This document shows, one piece after another, positions 11,371 to 23,159 of a stretch of DNA of 64,000 nt. Source of the DNA: Atrina japonica (lineage: Eukaryota > Mollusca > Bivalvia > Pterioida > Pinnidae). The stretch lies in assembly GCA_030159075.1 (NCBI GenBank), contig BROG01000235.1:682001-746000 (forward strand). Direction: 5' to 3'. A model generated the notes under the pieces. That model was given only the letters and a program-made list of their open reading frames with translations, was not told where the DNA came from and did no database searches. Position 1 is the stretch's first letter, and each line of letters starts with the position of its first letter. The translations under genes were made by a program, and so were the position numbers.

Positions 11371-12569
11371 AAAAAAAAGTGCTGTGTACAAGACAATTTT
11401 CTCTAATTTTTTGTGCACATTATCTGATAGATTTATCCTTTTTTCATAATTATTTTCCAATAAGTGTAAACATTTAGGTCTCCATATTAAAGCTCTGTAT
11501 CACACCTGGTACAGCTGTATCATGTTACTTGAAATAAGAAAATATAAAGCAGTATTTTTATGTCATTTATTATGACAAACCATAAGACAAAAAAAATGAG
11601 ATTCTCGATATACATTTGTATACAGTTGTATTAGCACGAACCATTAGTTACAATATTTGATTTTCTATGTTTCCAGCTATTACATGATTCACTTAAATTC
11701 TGTACAGTTCGTATGGAGGTGAATAAGACAACACAATGATCCACATTATCTTCACAAAGAACTCCCATATCATTCTATGTTAGGAAAAAATTGTGTACAA
11801 AATTACAGAAATAGATTCACAATTTGTTCATCTGAAAGGCTAAATCACTTGCATATATTTAAATTGAATGACAACATATATATATATATATATCTTGCTT
11901 TGCATTTTACTCTTACAGTTGAAAATATCTAAAAATTGAATATCAAAAACAAAATTGAGTACCGGTAGCTAAAAATGTTGATATAAAATCTGTTATAAAA
12001 AAAATATAATTCACAGCAAATTGATACAAATGTATATAAAAACATAGCAGAATGATAGAAAACTTCAAATATATGAAATATACTTCTCATGATTTAACTG
12101 AATTAGTCAAGGAATCTATTTATAGACCCTCATAATGTGTAAAATGTTATGACACTATTTACCCACTTCTTGATGTCATGGTTTACGTGAACCACAAATG
12201 CAATGACCTGCCAAAAAAAATCTGAAATGTATCTGGTACAAGATGACACTTTTAACAGTCTGAAAGAAATGAGATCATATTTCCATAATATTTTTGATCT
12301 ACGTGTATGTTTCTTTCTGTGGTAGTTCTTGGTACAGTCCATTATTAGTGTAACTGTACAAAATCACAACTGTTTTGTATATCCACATACTTTGAGAAGG
12401 ACATCAGCTGACTTTGATTCTAAATGTATATCATACCTCTAACATTATTAACACAAATATACTTATCATACACACACAACAAATATATTGCTACATTTGG
12501 TTATAATGACAGACTAGACGTTAACACATCAATACTGGAATGTTGTCGTGATAAAAGAGTTGTGTCCCT
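11371..12569. other. Region downstream of PCBD, no further gene
   Basis: AT-rich sequence that would include the PCBD 3' UTR. A TTTATT at 11566-11571 (AATAAA on the minus strand) could end the transcript, but it is 1 kb away and weak. A short (TA)n lies at about 11874-11893. Confidence 0.35.
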
Positions 12570-12659
12570 TTACTTTGCAACCTTTTCAATGAATGTTGCG
12601 AGTTTGACATCTCTCTCTGACAAGCCACCACAGTCGTGAGTGCTAAGAGTTATCTGCAC
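12570..12659 (-). CDS. PCBD1: PCBD last exon
   Basis: Acceptor CTCCATTTCAG, 29 codons ([20 protein letters not shown] ... EKVAK) and TAA. The third conserved His is in STHD. The acceptor is the first unit of the minisatellite that follows upstream of it. Confidence 0.94.
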   Translation of the reverse strand: MQITLSTHDCGGLSERDVKLATFIEKVAK

Positions 12660-15600
12660 CTGAAATGGAGAGTAAAGATGTGTAAATACAAGAGTTATCT
12701 ACCCCTGAAATGGATTTGTGTCATTAAAAGTGTTATCTACACCTGAAATGGAGCATAAAAATGTATCATTACAAGAGTTACCCACACCTTAAATGGGGAG
12801 TAAAGATGTATCATTACAAAAGTTATCTACCCCTGAAATGGAGAGTAAAGATGTATCATTACAAGAGTTATCTCCCCTGAAATGGAGAGTAAAGATGTAT
12901 CATTACAAAAGTTATCTACTCCTGAAATGGAGAGTAAAGATGTATCATTTCAAGAGTTATCTACCCCTGAAATGGAGAGTAAAGATGTATCATTACAAGA
13001 GTTGTCTACCCCTGAAATGGGGAGTAAAGATGTATCATTACAAGAGTTATCTACACCTTTGGCTAAAGGAACTGAAGGCTAATTTCAACTGAACCCTCAT
13101 TTTGCCAGATCAAGTTGTTGTAGAAATTAATAACAATTTTATCATGATTTGCCCATCTATGATTTGTACTTAAATACCAGCATTGTCTTTTAAAATTTGA
13201 ACAATTGCAGATTCACAGTCCAGAATATCTTGTTATGCATGGGCAGTTTTATTGTTTATGGAAATACCAAGTCATTTAGTTTGAGAGATAATCCTTTACA
13301 CTATTTTTCACAGAGAGTGACAATGTTTGGGTAAACTACAGTAAAACCTGCTGTAGTGGCCACCTCTATATAAGGGTTACCTGTTTATAAAGGCCAGTTT
13401 TTTCAAGTCCCTTGACTGCATACTTCAACTAAATTGAACCTGTGTATAAGGGTCACCTGCACATAAAGGCAAAATTTTCTGGTCCCTTGGGTGGCCCCTA
13501 TATACAGGTTTCACTGTACCTTTCCCCACAGTTCCATATATGCACATAATAACACTGGTTATATGTTATGTTTATATGAGCTTGTTTTTAATACAGTGCT
13601 AACCTTGTTGTACACATTGAACCACTCGGGATGGTGATCCATCTTGTCAGCTTGTATTGCTATCCTTGTCATGAATCCATAAGCCTAAAAATATACATTT
13701 AAAATTTAAGTATAGAAAGTTTAAGTCAATGTTAAGTATAGAAATATATATTTAAAATTTAAGTAAAAGTTTAAAGGTGCACATAATCAGAACTTTATAA
13801 AATTTCACTTTTTAATTTTGCATCATAAAATTTCCCTATGTACATGTATAAGGATTTTCCCTAGGTCCTTTTTCAGTGAATCCATTTGACTTACAACATA
13901 AAAAATTCTGAATCTTTAGTTAAATTTGTGAGTTGTATTACCGTGAAGATATTTTATAAATCTTTCTAATATAATCATATTTCAAATCAAGTTCAACAGT
14001 TAATTTAAATATAGACATTTTTCTCACAATAATGTGGCTGTAGCCTACATAAAATTAACAAGTGAGAAAACATTTATCTTCAATTTGTTAAGATAAATCA
14101 TCATTCAAACTTGAAAGTCAATGAAACTGAACATAATATGAAAGCAATGACACCCATTTTAAGGCTCAAATAGAAAATCAATTCAAATATAGAGTTATAG
14201 TACATCCTAATTAAGGACTTAGATTAATTCATTTTAAATCTTGTGAAAAGATTTTATGCAGAAATCATGCATAAGGCAATAAATATTTTTTGAATTGTTT
14301 TAAAAGCTGCATTCCCAATTAATTATCCCTGTGAGAGGGATGGGATGGTGAGAGATACTACTGTTGTATCATTTAGTATAATTATAAAGAAATATAAAAC
14401 AAACCTCATTAAAATCTTTGAAGAGAAACTCCTTATATATAGCATCTCTTCCAGACACCATGGTCCATCCAGCATCTTTAAGCGGTGTTAGGGATGATGC
14501 ACGCTCATCCTCTGTTAATTTTGCTCTCTTGGATTCTGATGCCTTAAACAAAACATTAAAGTGTTATTTTACATGCTGGTATATACATGTACATGCAGAT
14601 TATACACTTTGAAAAATGATTTAACATGTGGCATGATAAAACCAAAATAATAATGTAGGTTTTTTAAGATCACTGAATTTCAAGCATGGGTGAAGATCAC
14701 AAATTCAAAATGTCATAAGAAAGTTTTATAAGAAAATTCTATAGCTTCATACATGTAGCTAATTTCATTTGAAATTTTCAAATTTATCTGTGAATTTGAC
14801 CTTCGATTCAATGACCTTCAATCTTTATGTGATAGTGTTAAGATTATGTACATATTCATTTCATACATAATTTTAACACTACCACATTTACACAACTATT
14901 TCTCTGTGTATTTCCTACAACTCTTTTATGTACAAGTCTTTAATGAAATCTGAAAGTTCAAGAGATATTAAGATTTGAAAATTTTCTAGTTCCTATGTGA
15001 CCTTGACACTTATAATGCTTTTCAACCCCTAAAAGTGAACAACTCTCTGTTTCATGTATATACTAAAAATGCTTAGTTTCCAATGTATTTTAAAACGTAT
15101 CTGGTTTTAATGTTTCTACAAATGTAATTTAACTGCCTTATATTTGCAGTCCTTAGTACATGTAAGCTTTGTGACACTGACATAAGATTTGAAATCCAGG
15201 TGCACAACTACTGAACTAGACTCTAGATAATTTCTGTGGAAATGTTGGGTAAAATTGGAGAATTTTATATGTGGGACATATAAAATTCTCTGATTTTACC
15301 CAGCGTTTCCACAGAAATTAGAATTTAAAGACTAAGGCTTTCAAAAAATCTAAACAGATTCACTTTAGTTTTAGTTAATTTTGTAATTGATACCAGTATA
15401 CCTACTATATTATCAGTTTCAATACAATGATGCAACTTTTTAAAATTAAATAATGGAATGATAGTAGGTTATGAAAACAGTGATTGAATTAATTAACCTT
15501 AAGACAAGTGCAAATTGCATTATTAGGCCTATTCAAAGTCATTTTATAATTCAAAAATATTTACTTTTCAAAATATGTTAGAGAATCATTTGTAAATTTT

Positions 15601-15850
15601 AAATCGAAAATAGTGTGTAATTTTACTGATTTCGACAATATATAAGTTATAACTTTGTTTTGACTGTACATAAAACTGACCACCTGGTAACAAATGAGTT
15701 TTCAGTTCTGTGTTCAAATTTCAAAACGGAAGAGCTAAGATATTGACAAATGACACAGACATGTATTTAACGTTGATAGGCCACAGAATTTATGAAAGCC
15801 ATACAATAATTAACCTTGTATATATTGATAGATCAATTAACGTATACCAT
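12570..15850 (-). CDS. PCBD1: Pterin-4a-carbinolamine dehydratase (PCBD/DCoH)
   Basis: Exons 14542-14405, 13684-13604 and 12659-12570 (minus strand) join in phase 0 to 102 residues; a candidate first exon adds the Met (15850-15848). The product matches the PCBD family over its whole length: ...[43 protein letters not shown], then [20 protein letters not shown]. The family dehydrates 4a-hydroxytetrahydropterin to quinonoid dihydrobiopterin, recycling the cofactor of aromatic amino-acid hydroxylases. It can also act as a dimerisation cofactor of HNF1. The active-site histidines (DHHPEW and the His in STHD) are present. Length, about 103, equals the usual 104. The one-to-one animal copy could be PCBD1 or PCBD2; the symbol is by similarity. 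Confidence 0.93.
12644..13062 (-). repeat. Minisatellite grown from the PCBD exon 4 acceptor
   Basis: About ten units of 44-46 bp. Read on the minus strand each unit runs CATCTTTACTCTCCATTTCAG, then a copy of the first 15 bases of exon 4. The unit nearest the exon is the real junction. Most units keep the AG and the pyrimidine-rich lead. In the copies the second exon codon CAG has become TAG. Confidence 0.85.
13339..13516. mobile_element. pogo/Tc1-like MITE, copy 1
   Basis: Begins CAGTAAAACCTG and ends CAGGTTTCACTG with TA on both sides. Highly similar copies lie at 51828-52006 (same orientation) and 58792-58970 (inverted). It has no ORF. It sits in the last PCBD intron. Confidence 0.8.
13604..13684 (-). 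CDS. PCBD1: PCBD exon 3
   Basis: Acceptor ATTTTTAG, donor GTTAGC. Encodes 27 residues with the signature [12 protein letters not shown], which holds two of the three conserved histidines of the active site. Confidence 0.95.
13685..14404. other. PCBD intron 2, no further features
   Basis: AT-rich intron with a short direct repeat of TTTAAAATTTAAGTA near 13698-13770. Nothing else is recognised. Confidence 0.5.
14405..14542 (-). CDS. PCBD1: PCBD exon 2
   Basis: Acceptor TTGTTTAAG, donor GTTTGT. Encodes 46 residues, [18 protein letters not shown] through FKDFNE, matching the N-terminal helix and first strands of the family. Confidence 0.92.
15228..15320. repeat. 93-bp near-perfect hairpin
   Basis: Left arm TAATTTCTGTGGAAATGTTG... 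and right arm ...CAGCGTTTCCACAGAAATTA are complementary over about 45 bases with four mismatches, leaving a loop of a few bases around GTGGGAC. It is probably a foldback-type mobile element; no TSD is clear. Confidence 0.85.
15848..15850 (-). CDS. PCBD1: PCBD candidate exon 1 (ATG only)
   Basis: On the minus strand the sequence ACAAAAATG|GTATACG has a good start context and a GT donor right after the ATG. Exon 2 begins in phase 0 with GCA, so the product would start [10 protein letters not shown], much like the vertebrate M-AG start. The call rests on phase and length only; another exon 1 is possible. Confidence 0.4.
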
Positions 15851-17099
15851 TTTTGTACGAAGTCGTAATGGTACGAAAACACAATTATTCCAAGAGAGTA
15901 GCCGGTATACTGTTCTCTGCATGTAGATTACTTTTCTTCCTTCAATACGAGAGAGTATAATGCCACAGTAACATTTTCACAGCATGCCTATCCCGATAAA
16001 AACGATTGTAAAACATCAATATTTGATTTCATATTATACATATAACAAAATATATCATATGGTAGATTTAATCATACCACTAGATAACCAGTATTTTGGA
16101 TTTTTCCATCTTGTTAATGTACGTACTGTCCTGGTTCATATGTAGTGAAGTGTACCATTCCGTTTAAAAGTTTTCATCAGATTTTTCTTTTATGTTTAGG
16201 AGGACATCTGTGTCAGTTTTCCCCGAGTATTGTGGATGGAGGTAACAATCAGTAAAATACCGCATTGAACATCAGATATATTCTCTCCATATACAAGGTG
16301 GACATTTCGTTCTCCAGACACTTGAACTATGGGGTTAAAGTTTTTGCCATAAGCATATATAACAATATGTTTTTCTTTAAAAAAAGTCACTTGGATTATT
16401 TATTCACCGCACCATTTCTCTTATCGCAAGTTGTCACTGTGTTCAGACTTTCGCCATTGAAAGACATATCCATAAGACATGTAAGATATGTCTTTTTACC
16501 ACGACGATACCACCATGAACCACAATGTTGCCCCAACGAAGGCAAATGTATGGCATGCCTTTGTAGATTTAATTCCTTATTATATATTCTTTTTCATTTA
16601 TCAATCGATTTTAAAATACAATGTATTAGGAAAATTATATTTAATATCAAGCATAATTTTCTAGTATTGATAAATTATTTTTTTTAATGTTAGAAAATAA
16701 TTTTTGGTACAAGAAAATGATTTATATATTAGAAAATAAATTTTTGATATGAAGATAATAATTCTATAACGGCTTGCCATGTGAATGAAGAAATAACAAT
16801 CTAACAAAACTTTCAAATTAAAACTTTTAAATTTGTTTCATGTAACTTTTATGTTGATATGAATAATGGGATCATTCTGAAATTATTTTTCAACTCTGAA
16901 TATACATGGGTACATAAAGAACCAAAGGATAACGATTTTAGAACACTAGATTGCGTTGCGGCAATCCTAATTGAAAAACTCTAAAGAAACTTTTAAAACT
17001 CTAGCTTTATTTGTCAATATTCGTGATTATTTCTGTAAAAATAACATAATTGTAATCTTTAGAAGACTTGTATTTCAAATATATCGTTAATTTTACGTT
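15851..17099. other. Probable PCBD upstream region, no gene recognised
   Basis: AT-rich, no long ORF with a recognisable product. A 5' UTR or promoter of PCBD may lie in its first few hundred bases. Confidence 0.4.
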
Positions 17100-17445
17100 A
17101 CCTGTACACATCTTGATGGCGTAGATGCAACATGGCCCCGTCATCAGGTGGGTCCTCCTTCCTTGCGTGATTCGGTGCTGTCCATTACAACCTCCAGAGG
17201 TGCGCCGACGTGGGTGATCATGTCCCAGCCCTGAACAACTAAGCTATCTGCTCGTCTACCTAGATGTTCTTTGTGAGCTTAATGATGTTCCAATGCAATG
17301 TCTTTCAACACTTTACCTTTCCAGGTGTTGTATGTTCACTGCTCTCATCTCTTTCTCCACAGCCACATTAATGCCGTTTCTGCTTCACAGCAAAACCATC
17401 CAATGAGCTGTAGACTCTCTACACCGACAATACCAATGATTCGTA
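17100..17445. repeat. Duplicated block, copy 1
   Basis: Aligns with 17832-18180 over its length at roughly 80% or more by eye. Shared blocks include CTTGATGGCGTAGAT, ACAACCTCCAGAGGTGCGCC and CGTCTACCTAGATGTTCT. On the minus strand the block contains short open stretches, but both copies are broken. Probably a decayed mobile element or gene fragment. Confidence 0.75.
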
Positions 17446-17831
17446 GAACATTAATTTTCCCACAAATCATTAGCATACAACCTCAACTGGACTTATCATT
17501 TTGTATACTCCCCTGCTCATGTTGTATTTAGGATGAGATCTCTGTCCTGGTCAACCTTCTTTCACTCCGCTATGTTCCTACTGGGCGGCCATTTGATATT
17601 TTCTTTCCTGTCGGTATGGCCTATTTACCATCAACCGAAGAATTGGTGCACATTCTTCTTTGTCATATGTATTTTAAATCCCATGCATTCTTTAATGTCC
17701 TATCACAGCTGCATGTGCTTCCGGTGTTCAAATTCTTATCTGTCCTTTTAGTCCGCTTATCCTCCCCACTCCCGTTCGACCTCGAGGTATCCAACATTTC
17801 CCGGTGGACACTGGTTTCCCAGAAAATCAGT

Positions 17832-18180
17832 TACCTGTAGACGTCTTGATGGCGTAGATCATCGTGACCCAGTCATAAGGTGGGTCCTCCTTCCTTTGTT
17901 GTTTCGGTGCTGTCCACTACAACCTCCAGAGGTGCGCCGACTTGGTCGATCATGTCCCAGCCCGGAACAATTAAGCCATCTGTTCGTCTACCTAGATGTT
18001 CTTGGTGAGCTCAATGATGTTTCAATGCAATGTCCTTCAACACTTTCCAGGTGTTGTTTGTTCACAACTCTCATTGCTTTTTCCACAGCCACATCGATAC
18101 CGTTTCTGCTTTCAGGGGGCAAGGCGTCCAATGAGCTGTAGACTCTCCACACCGCCAACACCAATGATTCGAGAGTCTTC
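17832..18180. repeat. Duplicated block, copy 2
   Basis: Second copy of the block at 17100-17445, offset by about 732 bp. On the minus strand it is open for 74 codons (18212-17988) with text such as IDVAVEKAMRVVNKQHLE, which I do not recognise. It is less GC-poor than its surroundings, suggesting insertion from elsewhere. Confidence 0.7.
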
Positions 18181-18319
18181 CATATTGGTGCCTCTCCGCA
18201 TCCCACCTCCACTGGAAGACATCATACCTTCCAGCCACGGTCTTGTCAGTCTGCAGCCAGCTCTTCTGGTATTTGTTACGCTCCCTCTCGTGGGCCTACT
18301 CCATTCTTTCTTCCCGTGA

Positions 18320-19720
18320 CACAGTCAATTCCTCCAGTATATGAGATTAATGTGCATAACAATCGAATTATGGAGTTTTATAATAATGTTCTATGATCCA
18401 CTAGAATAGTAGTACTTAGCTGACGCCCTGATGAAACGTCAACTCGGACATAAGTCTCGTAATTGACAGGTATAATTCGGTCGGTATAAAATAATAAATG
18501 AATTTAAAAAACAACAAATAATTTAACAAAAAATTAAAAATAGAAAAAAATAGAAGAAAGTATCGTAAATTTTTAAGATATTATCCTGCGATTTGAGTTA
18601 TTATCTTGAGGATAAACGTATTGCTGATGAGATACCATTTAGACTTGAAAGTTAAACTAGCTTTATATATCGCTGGTTAAACAAGTACTAATTTAGCATT
18701 TTGAAGATGCCTGAGCTTCGACCTGGAAATATTGATATATTCCGATGAATAAATTAAACAATGACAGAGCGTTGTTTTACGGTGATACTGTCCGTTATTT
18801 TTACACCGACGTCAGTTTTCATGACGTTATGTGAAAAAAGATACTAAAACTTTTTTCCTTTTGACCAGCGATAAAATTTAATATCCTTTAACAATTTAGA
18901 TAATATTGTCCAACTTTTGTGTAATAAATAGAAATACTAGTAAAGTCCTCTCATCCCTGCTTCATCTCGAAAATGATAGCATGTTTAAAATCGTATCAAA
19001 CTTTATTAAGACTTGAAAATACTTTAGACTCCTTTCTCTCTCTCTTTCTCTCAATTTTTTTTCTAGATCTACTAGATCTATTTTTAGAAAAACTCGGTAG
19101 AAATGAGCAAAAATGAAAAAAAAAAGTGTGTTTTAAAAGAGATAGAAAATTTAATAGATAAATAATATATGAAAATGGTGTATAAATGAGGTCAATATAT
19201 GTGTTGTTGTTATGTGATTACAAATCAATACGAAACTAAGATATTGTTAGCTTCCGGTTTCCTTATTTCACGTTGAGTAGCCAGATGCAGTTGAAGAAGT
19301 CGATAGACGATACATAATCAGGCTTGTAGCATATGGATGAAACTAGGGTAAATTTACTCATTCGTTTTCAATTTATCTGTCCTTTAAAAGCCTCCATAAT
19401 TCGATTTTTCGTTGTATCTTTAAAGACCCTATTCCGTACTGCTGCAAAATGCATTATATGTGATATCCTCTTTCGTAATATTGTAGCTCGTACCCCAGTT
19501 CAAAACTTCATTGCCATGGCCAAACATGATTACATCCCGAATTGACACAAGACCGAACGCTTGTTGGACCCACATACACACGGTGTGTTAATCTGATATC
19601 AACTCAATACAAAATATTTCTGAGAATGTAATCATTTTGGATTTGATTAGTGATTCTTTATCACTCAACTTGTCAAGTTGGTAACACTACTTCAGTACCC
19701 CCCCCCCCACCCGTACATAG
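18320..19720. other. No gene recognised
   Basis: The stretch 18420-18490 (TGATGAAACGTCAACTCGGA and flanks, then TAAAATAATAAATG) looks like the tail of a retroelement, perhaps belonging to the duplicated blocks at its left. The remainder is AT-rich with a short CT run near 19030. Confidence 0.35.
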
Positions 19721-19730
19721 AATAACCGAA

Positions 19731-20276
19731 ATGACACTTATTCACCGAAATGACAGGGTATTAACCGAAATGACGCTGAAATACACCGAAATAACACTTA
19801 TTTGAAAAAAATTCGGCTATTTGCTAATACTGGATATCATGATAAACAAAAGTTATAAAGTTAAATATGATTATTTTTTTTTATAAAAAAATATTAGCAT
19901 GAATGTCCTCTTTCGGACTTTTCGGTTCTCATTCTACATGAGCCTTATTTTTCTAAATTTAATGTAACGCAAATTGATGCTATTACTTGTGATTCTCATT
20001 AATGAATATAATTTATTTTCAGTTTACTTATGGTATCGGCATCATTTCAGTTAATATCCTGTCTTGTTAATGAGGTGTCAGAGGAAATTTAGCATTGCCT
20101 TAATTTTCTTCTCAAAAATAACAATATGTATATAAATATGATCTTTTAAGCTCGAATTGGTAATGAAGAAACACAAATACCGGTATGTAAAATTATTGAG
20201 TATACTGGTGTCGTCTCGGTGTATTTTAGCGTCATTTCGGTTAGAACCCCGTCATTTTGGTGAATAGGTGTCATAT
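19731..20276. mobile_element. MITE with about 60-bp inverted ends
   Basis: The left end (19731-19795) and the reverse complement of the right end (20211-20276) match nearly throughout: ATGACAC(T/C)TATTCACC, then AATGAC, then TTAACCGAAATGACGCT and AAATACACCGA. The ends contain ACCGAAATGAC sub-repeats. ATAACC lies just outside both ends, but the boundary is not symmetric, so the TSD is uncertain. No ORF. Confidence 0.8.
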
Positions 20277-21320
20277 AACCTGGAAAGTGTTTTATTTTTA
20301 CGTTTACATCAAAGAAACCATTAAGTTATCAATAAATACATGTAATAATTGCTTTTTTATTTAAAGAAAGTCATAGTCATAATCAATTCTGCTTTCAAAT
20401 ATGAAGGAGACCCTCTAATACTCAAGATCCTAGTTAAACCCTTTATAATTTTCTATCCTCGATTAGCGGTAATGGCAGCGACCATTGTTGTTGTAGATTT
20501 TCATTGGAACTGCCTATTATGTTTATTAGGGTGTGGTGTATACATCTCATCACTCGTAAGTCACCATAGACACTGGATTGAAAATACTGGCGAAGCAACT
20601 CTGCACATGAATTGACTCCTCCGTTGACTTGTGCACAAGAACATTGTTTAAAAACATCCGTTTTCATGTCCAAGAAACATAATGAATAGAATTTAACAAT
20701 TTACGATTATTTATGATTTACTGTACACGTATGTTGAAACATAATCAATGGGGGTAAGAGTTAATGACTCTGTTTATATTAAATGACTGTATGGATAATG
20801 TTCCCACATGACAACATTTTTACGAAATATTTACAAAAAAAACACTTTCCAAAGTTGCTGGGACACACAGGAGTGGTAATATTGGCAATGTAGAAGGATT
20901 TTGACGGTGCATGAAATTCTCAAATGATTTTAAGTTACTTAGTTTTTGTGCTGTGTGAAATTCAGTTGCTTTTAAATTATTATTTTCAGTAATCCATGAG
21001 TATTAATTATGATAATGACGTTAATGTCATGACCTAAGTCCCTCTATCGGAGATGTGATTTCCACTATAATCTAACAATGTACATTTGTACGTGTACCCA
21101 TCACTTTTGTTTACATGTCTTTCTGTCCTCATTTAAAATTCATAAGAAAATCTGATATGCTTGCTGATTGGCTGTTAAGGACCTACATGTACATATACAT
21201 GTACATCCTTCAAAGTGTCAACTTCTGAAACTATCAAAATCTCAAACTCTCAAAACCTTGAAGTTTTTTAGTGGTCCTGTGGACTTCAAGAAACTTAGAG
21301 GTGCCTGTTTCTGAATTTTG
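20277..21320. other. No gene recognised
   Basis: AT-rich, with isolated TACATGTACAT runs near 21184-21207. An 88-codon open stretch at 20349 shows no recognisable domain. Confidence 0.4.
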
Positions 21321-21329
21321 TAATCAGTA

Positions 21330-22090
21330 GCTATATTTCCTTCAATGATGGGGGAGACATGAAAAAGTTTTCCAGTTTACAATGTACTTTGGGAAGGTTG
21401 GTGGTTTCTTCTTGGGTACAAAATGTACATATATATTGTAACTGGGAGATCTCCTCCACCAACGAAGACTGGCAGCCACCATATAACTGAAAAGTCATTG
21501 AGTGTGATGTAAAATTCAAATTCAAAATTCACAGATCGATCCAAATTTTATTTGATGTTTTCTTATGTTTTACTTGCTGAGTTGAACATAATACATGTAC
21601 ATCAAGATAAAACAGAATAAAAAGTAGAAAGCGTTTTCTGCACAAGTAAATCCATAAAACTTAAATGCTGCATATGTAGCTCTTTTTCACCCGTTTATCT
21701 ATTTTGTATATTTATTACATTGCAACAGACTATATCTTTAATTTCAGCTAAAGAAAAATATATTATGATAAAAATTCAATATGCATGTAAATATGTATAT
21801 TACAATGTATATATAATTTGACTTGATTCATAATTCCTTACTTCTACAGGTATATATACGTGTACATGTACAAAACTGAACATCTGTTCTGGATTTAGTA
21901 CTGCTCACAGCATGTTGGAAATTTAAGTATTTATACTATGTATACATGTACATCTGTTTCCATTTCTGATCTTGTTATTTCTTCTAACCTATAATTACAT
22001 GTTTAAAAGTATTGAATATCAATTATTTTTAGATTGACATTTGTAGTATATCGAAGTCATTTGATTCTCTTTTTGTACAAAATACCCCAA
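21330..22090. repeat. Duplicated SINE-containing segment, copy A
   Basis: Shares an ordered set of blocks with 23160-23885: the SINE body GACTGGCAGCCACCATATA, AATTTTATTTGATGTT, ATTACATGTTTAAAAGTATT and TCATTTGATTCTCTTTTTGT. The order and spacing show one duplication event followed by indels. Confidence 0.7.
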
Positions 22091-22719
22091 GTACATGTAC
22101 ACCAGGAGTGCGGAAATCGTATGCTCGACTTGCCTGATCCGTTACATTTACCATCCAGACAAGTGAATTTTTTAGTTTGGTTGTCTGTGTTCAAGTGCAT
22201 TTTAAAGAAAAAAAACAACAACAACTAGCTATTTCATAAGTCTGTCTGAAACGAGAAGAGAAAAGTTAAATCTTCATACTGGTATCAGGGGCATTGCAAC
22301 AACTCTTTGTATAATGGGAAAACCACATAACTAAAAATAGATCGATCTCTAAGATGACAAGACTTTGGCAATTTGAAGTATCCCTAGAGAGGAAATCTTT
22401 TGGAATAGCTTTGGTAACTTCTTGGTAGTTCATTTAGAAAATGCAAAATTGAGCTGTCAAAAACCACATGTAGGATAATGGATTGCTTCGTTATTCACAA
22501 GGGGGCACAAGAAAATTGATTAAAGGCAATTTTAAATATGAGAAGTGGAACAACTATTTTAAAAAAACATGTACATGTATGATCTGTACAAAAGACATTT
22601 TATTTTGTTGGGAAAATGTTGATTATATTTTATCAGCTGTTTGTAGGCAACATTATGTGATTAACCATTGATCAACATGTTGATATACATGTATATTATC
22701 ATATATATATATGATGTGT

Positions 22720-22748
22720 GTGCATGCATGTGTGTGTGTGTGTGTGTG
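22720..22748. repeat. GT microsatellite
   Basis: A short TG/GT run following ATGCATG words. Confidence 0.8.
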
Positions 22749-22964
22749 AATGAAATATGCATGTAGCTGTTTAATGATTTTGTGTCAATAAATATTGGAC
22801 ATGTAAAAATCCATTTCAGGCAACCAAATTTTTTGCATTTACAAGTGCATGAAAGTCAAATTTCCACAGCCCTGTACATGTACCGGTAACAACTGTTTTT
22901 TCGAGATGTGTGGATGGATGAATATTAACTTGTACATGAGTTGAGTGAAACTTATATATAATGG

Positions 22965-23132
22965 CCTCCTTAGGGAGACTAGAAAACTGGTCTTTATAGG
23001 GAGGTGGTCTTTATACAGGTTAATAGAGGTTAATTTGTACACAGATGGTACTATTGGGGACAGCAAAAAACTGTCTTTGTGACTAGGTAGTCTTTATACA
23101 AAGGTGGTCGCTAAAGCAGCTTTTACTCTATA
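22965..23132. mobile_element. Degraded pogo-like MITE relative
   Basis: Contains GGTGGTCTTTATACAGGTTA and a right end GCTAAAGCAGCTTTTACT. These recall the ends and the 'gaccacct/aggtggtc' interior of the element at 37912. The left end is not intact. Confidence 0.5.
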
Positions 23133-23159
23133 ATATTTCTGCCAATTACATACATGTAA

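Noticed and set aside
12793..13092. Overlapping ORFs with KDVSLQ and KMYHYKS repeats
   Set aside because: Plus-strand translation of the PCBD exon 4 acceptor array; frame breaks between units and no start or splice context.
16064..16109. Alternative PCBD exon 1 (MEKSKIL) on the minus strand
   Set aside because: Phase could fit, but the donor GTTATC is weak and the extra residues do not resemble the family start.
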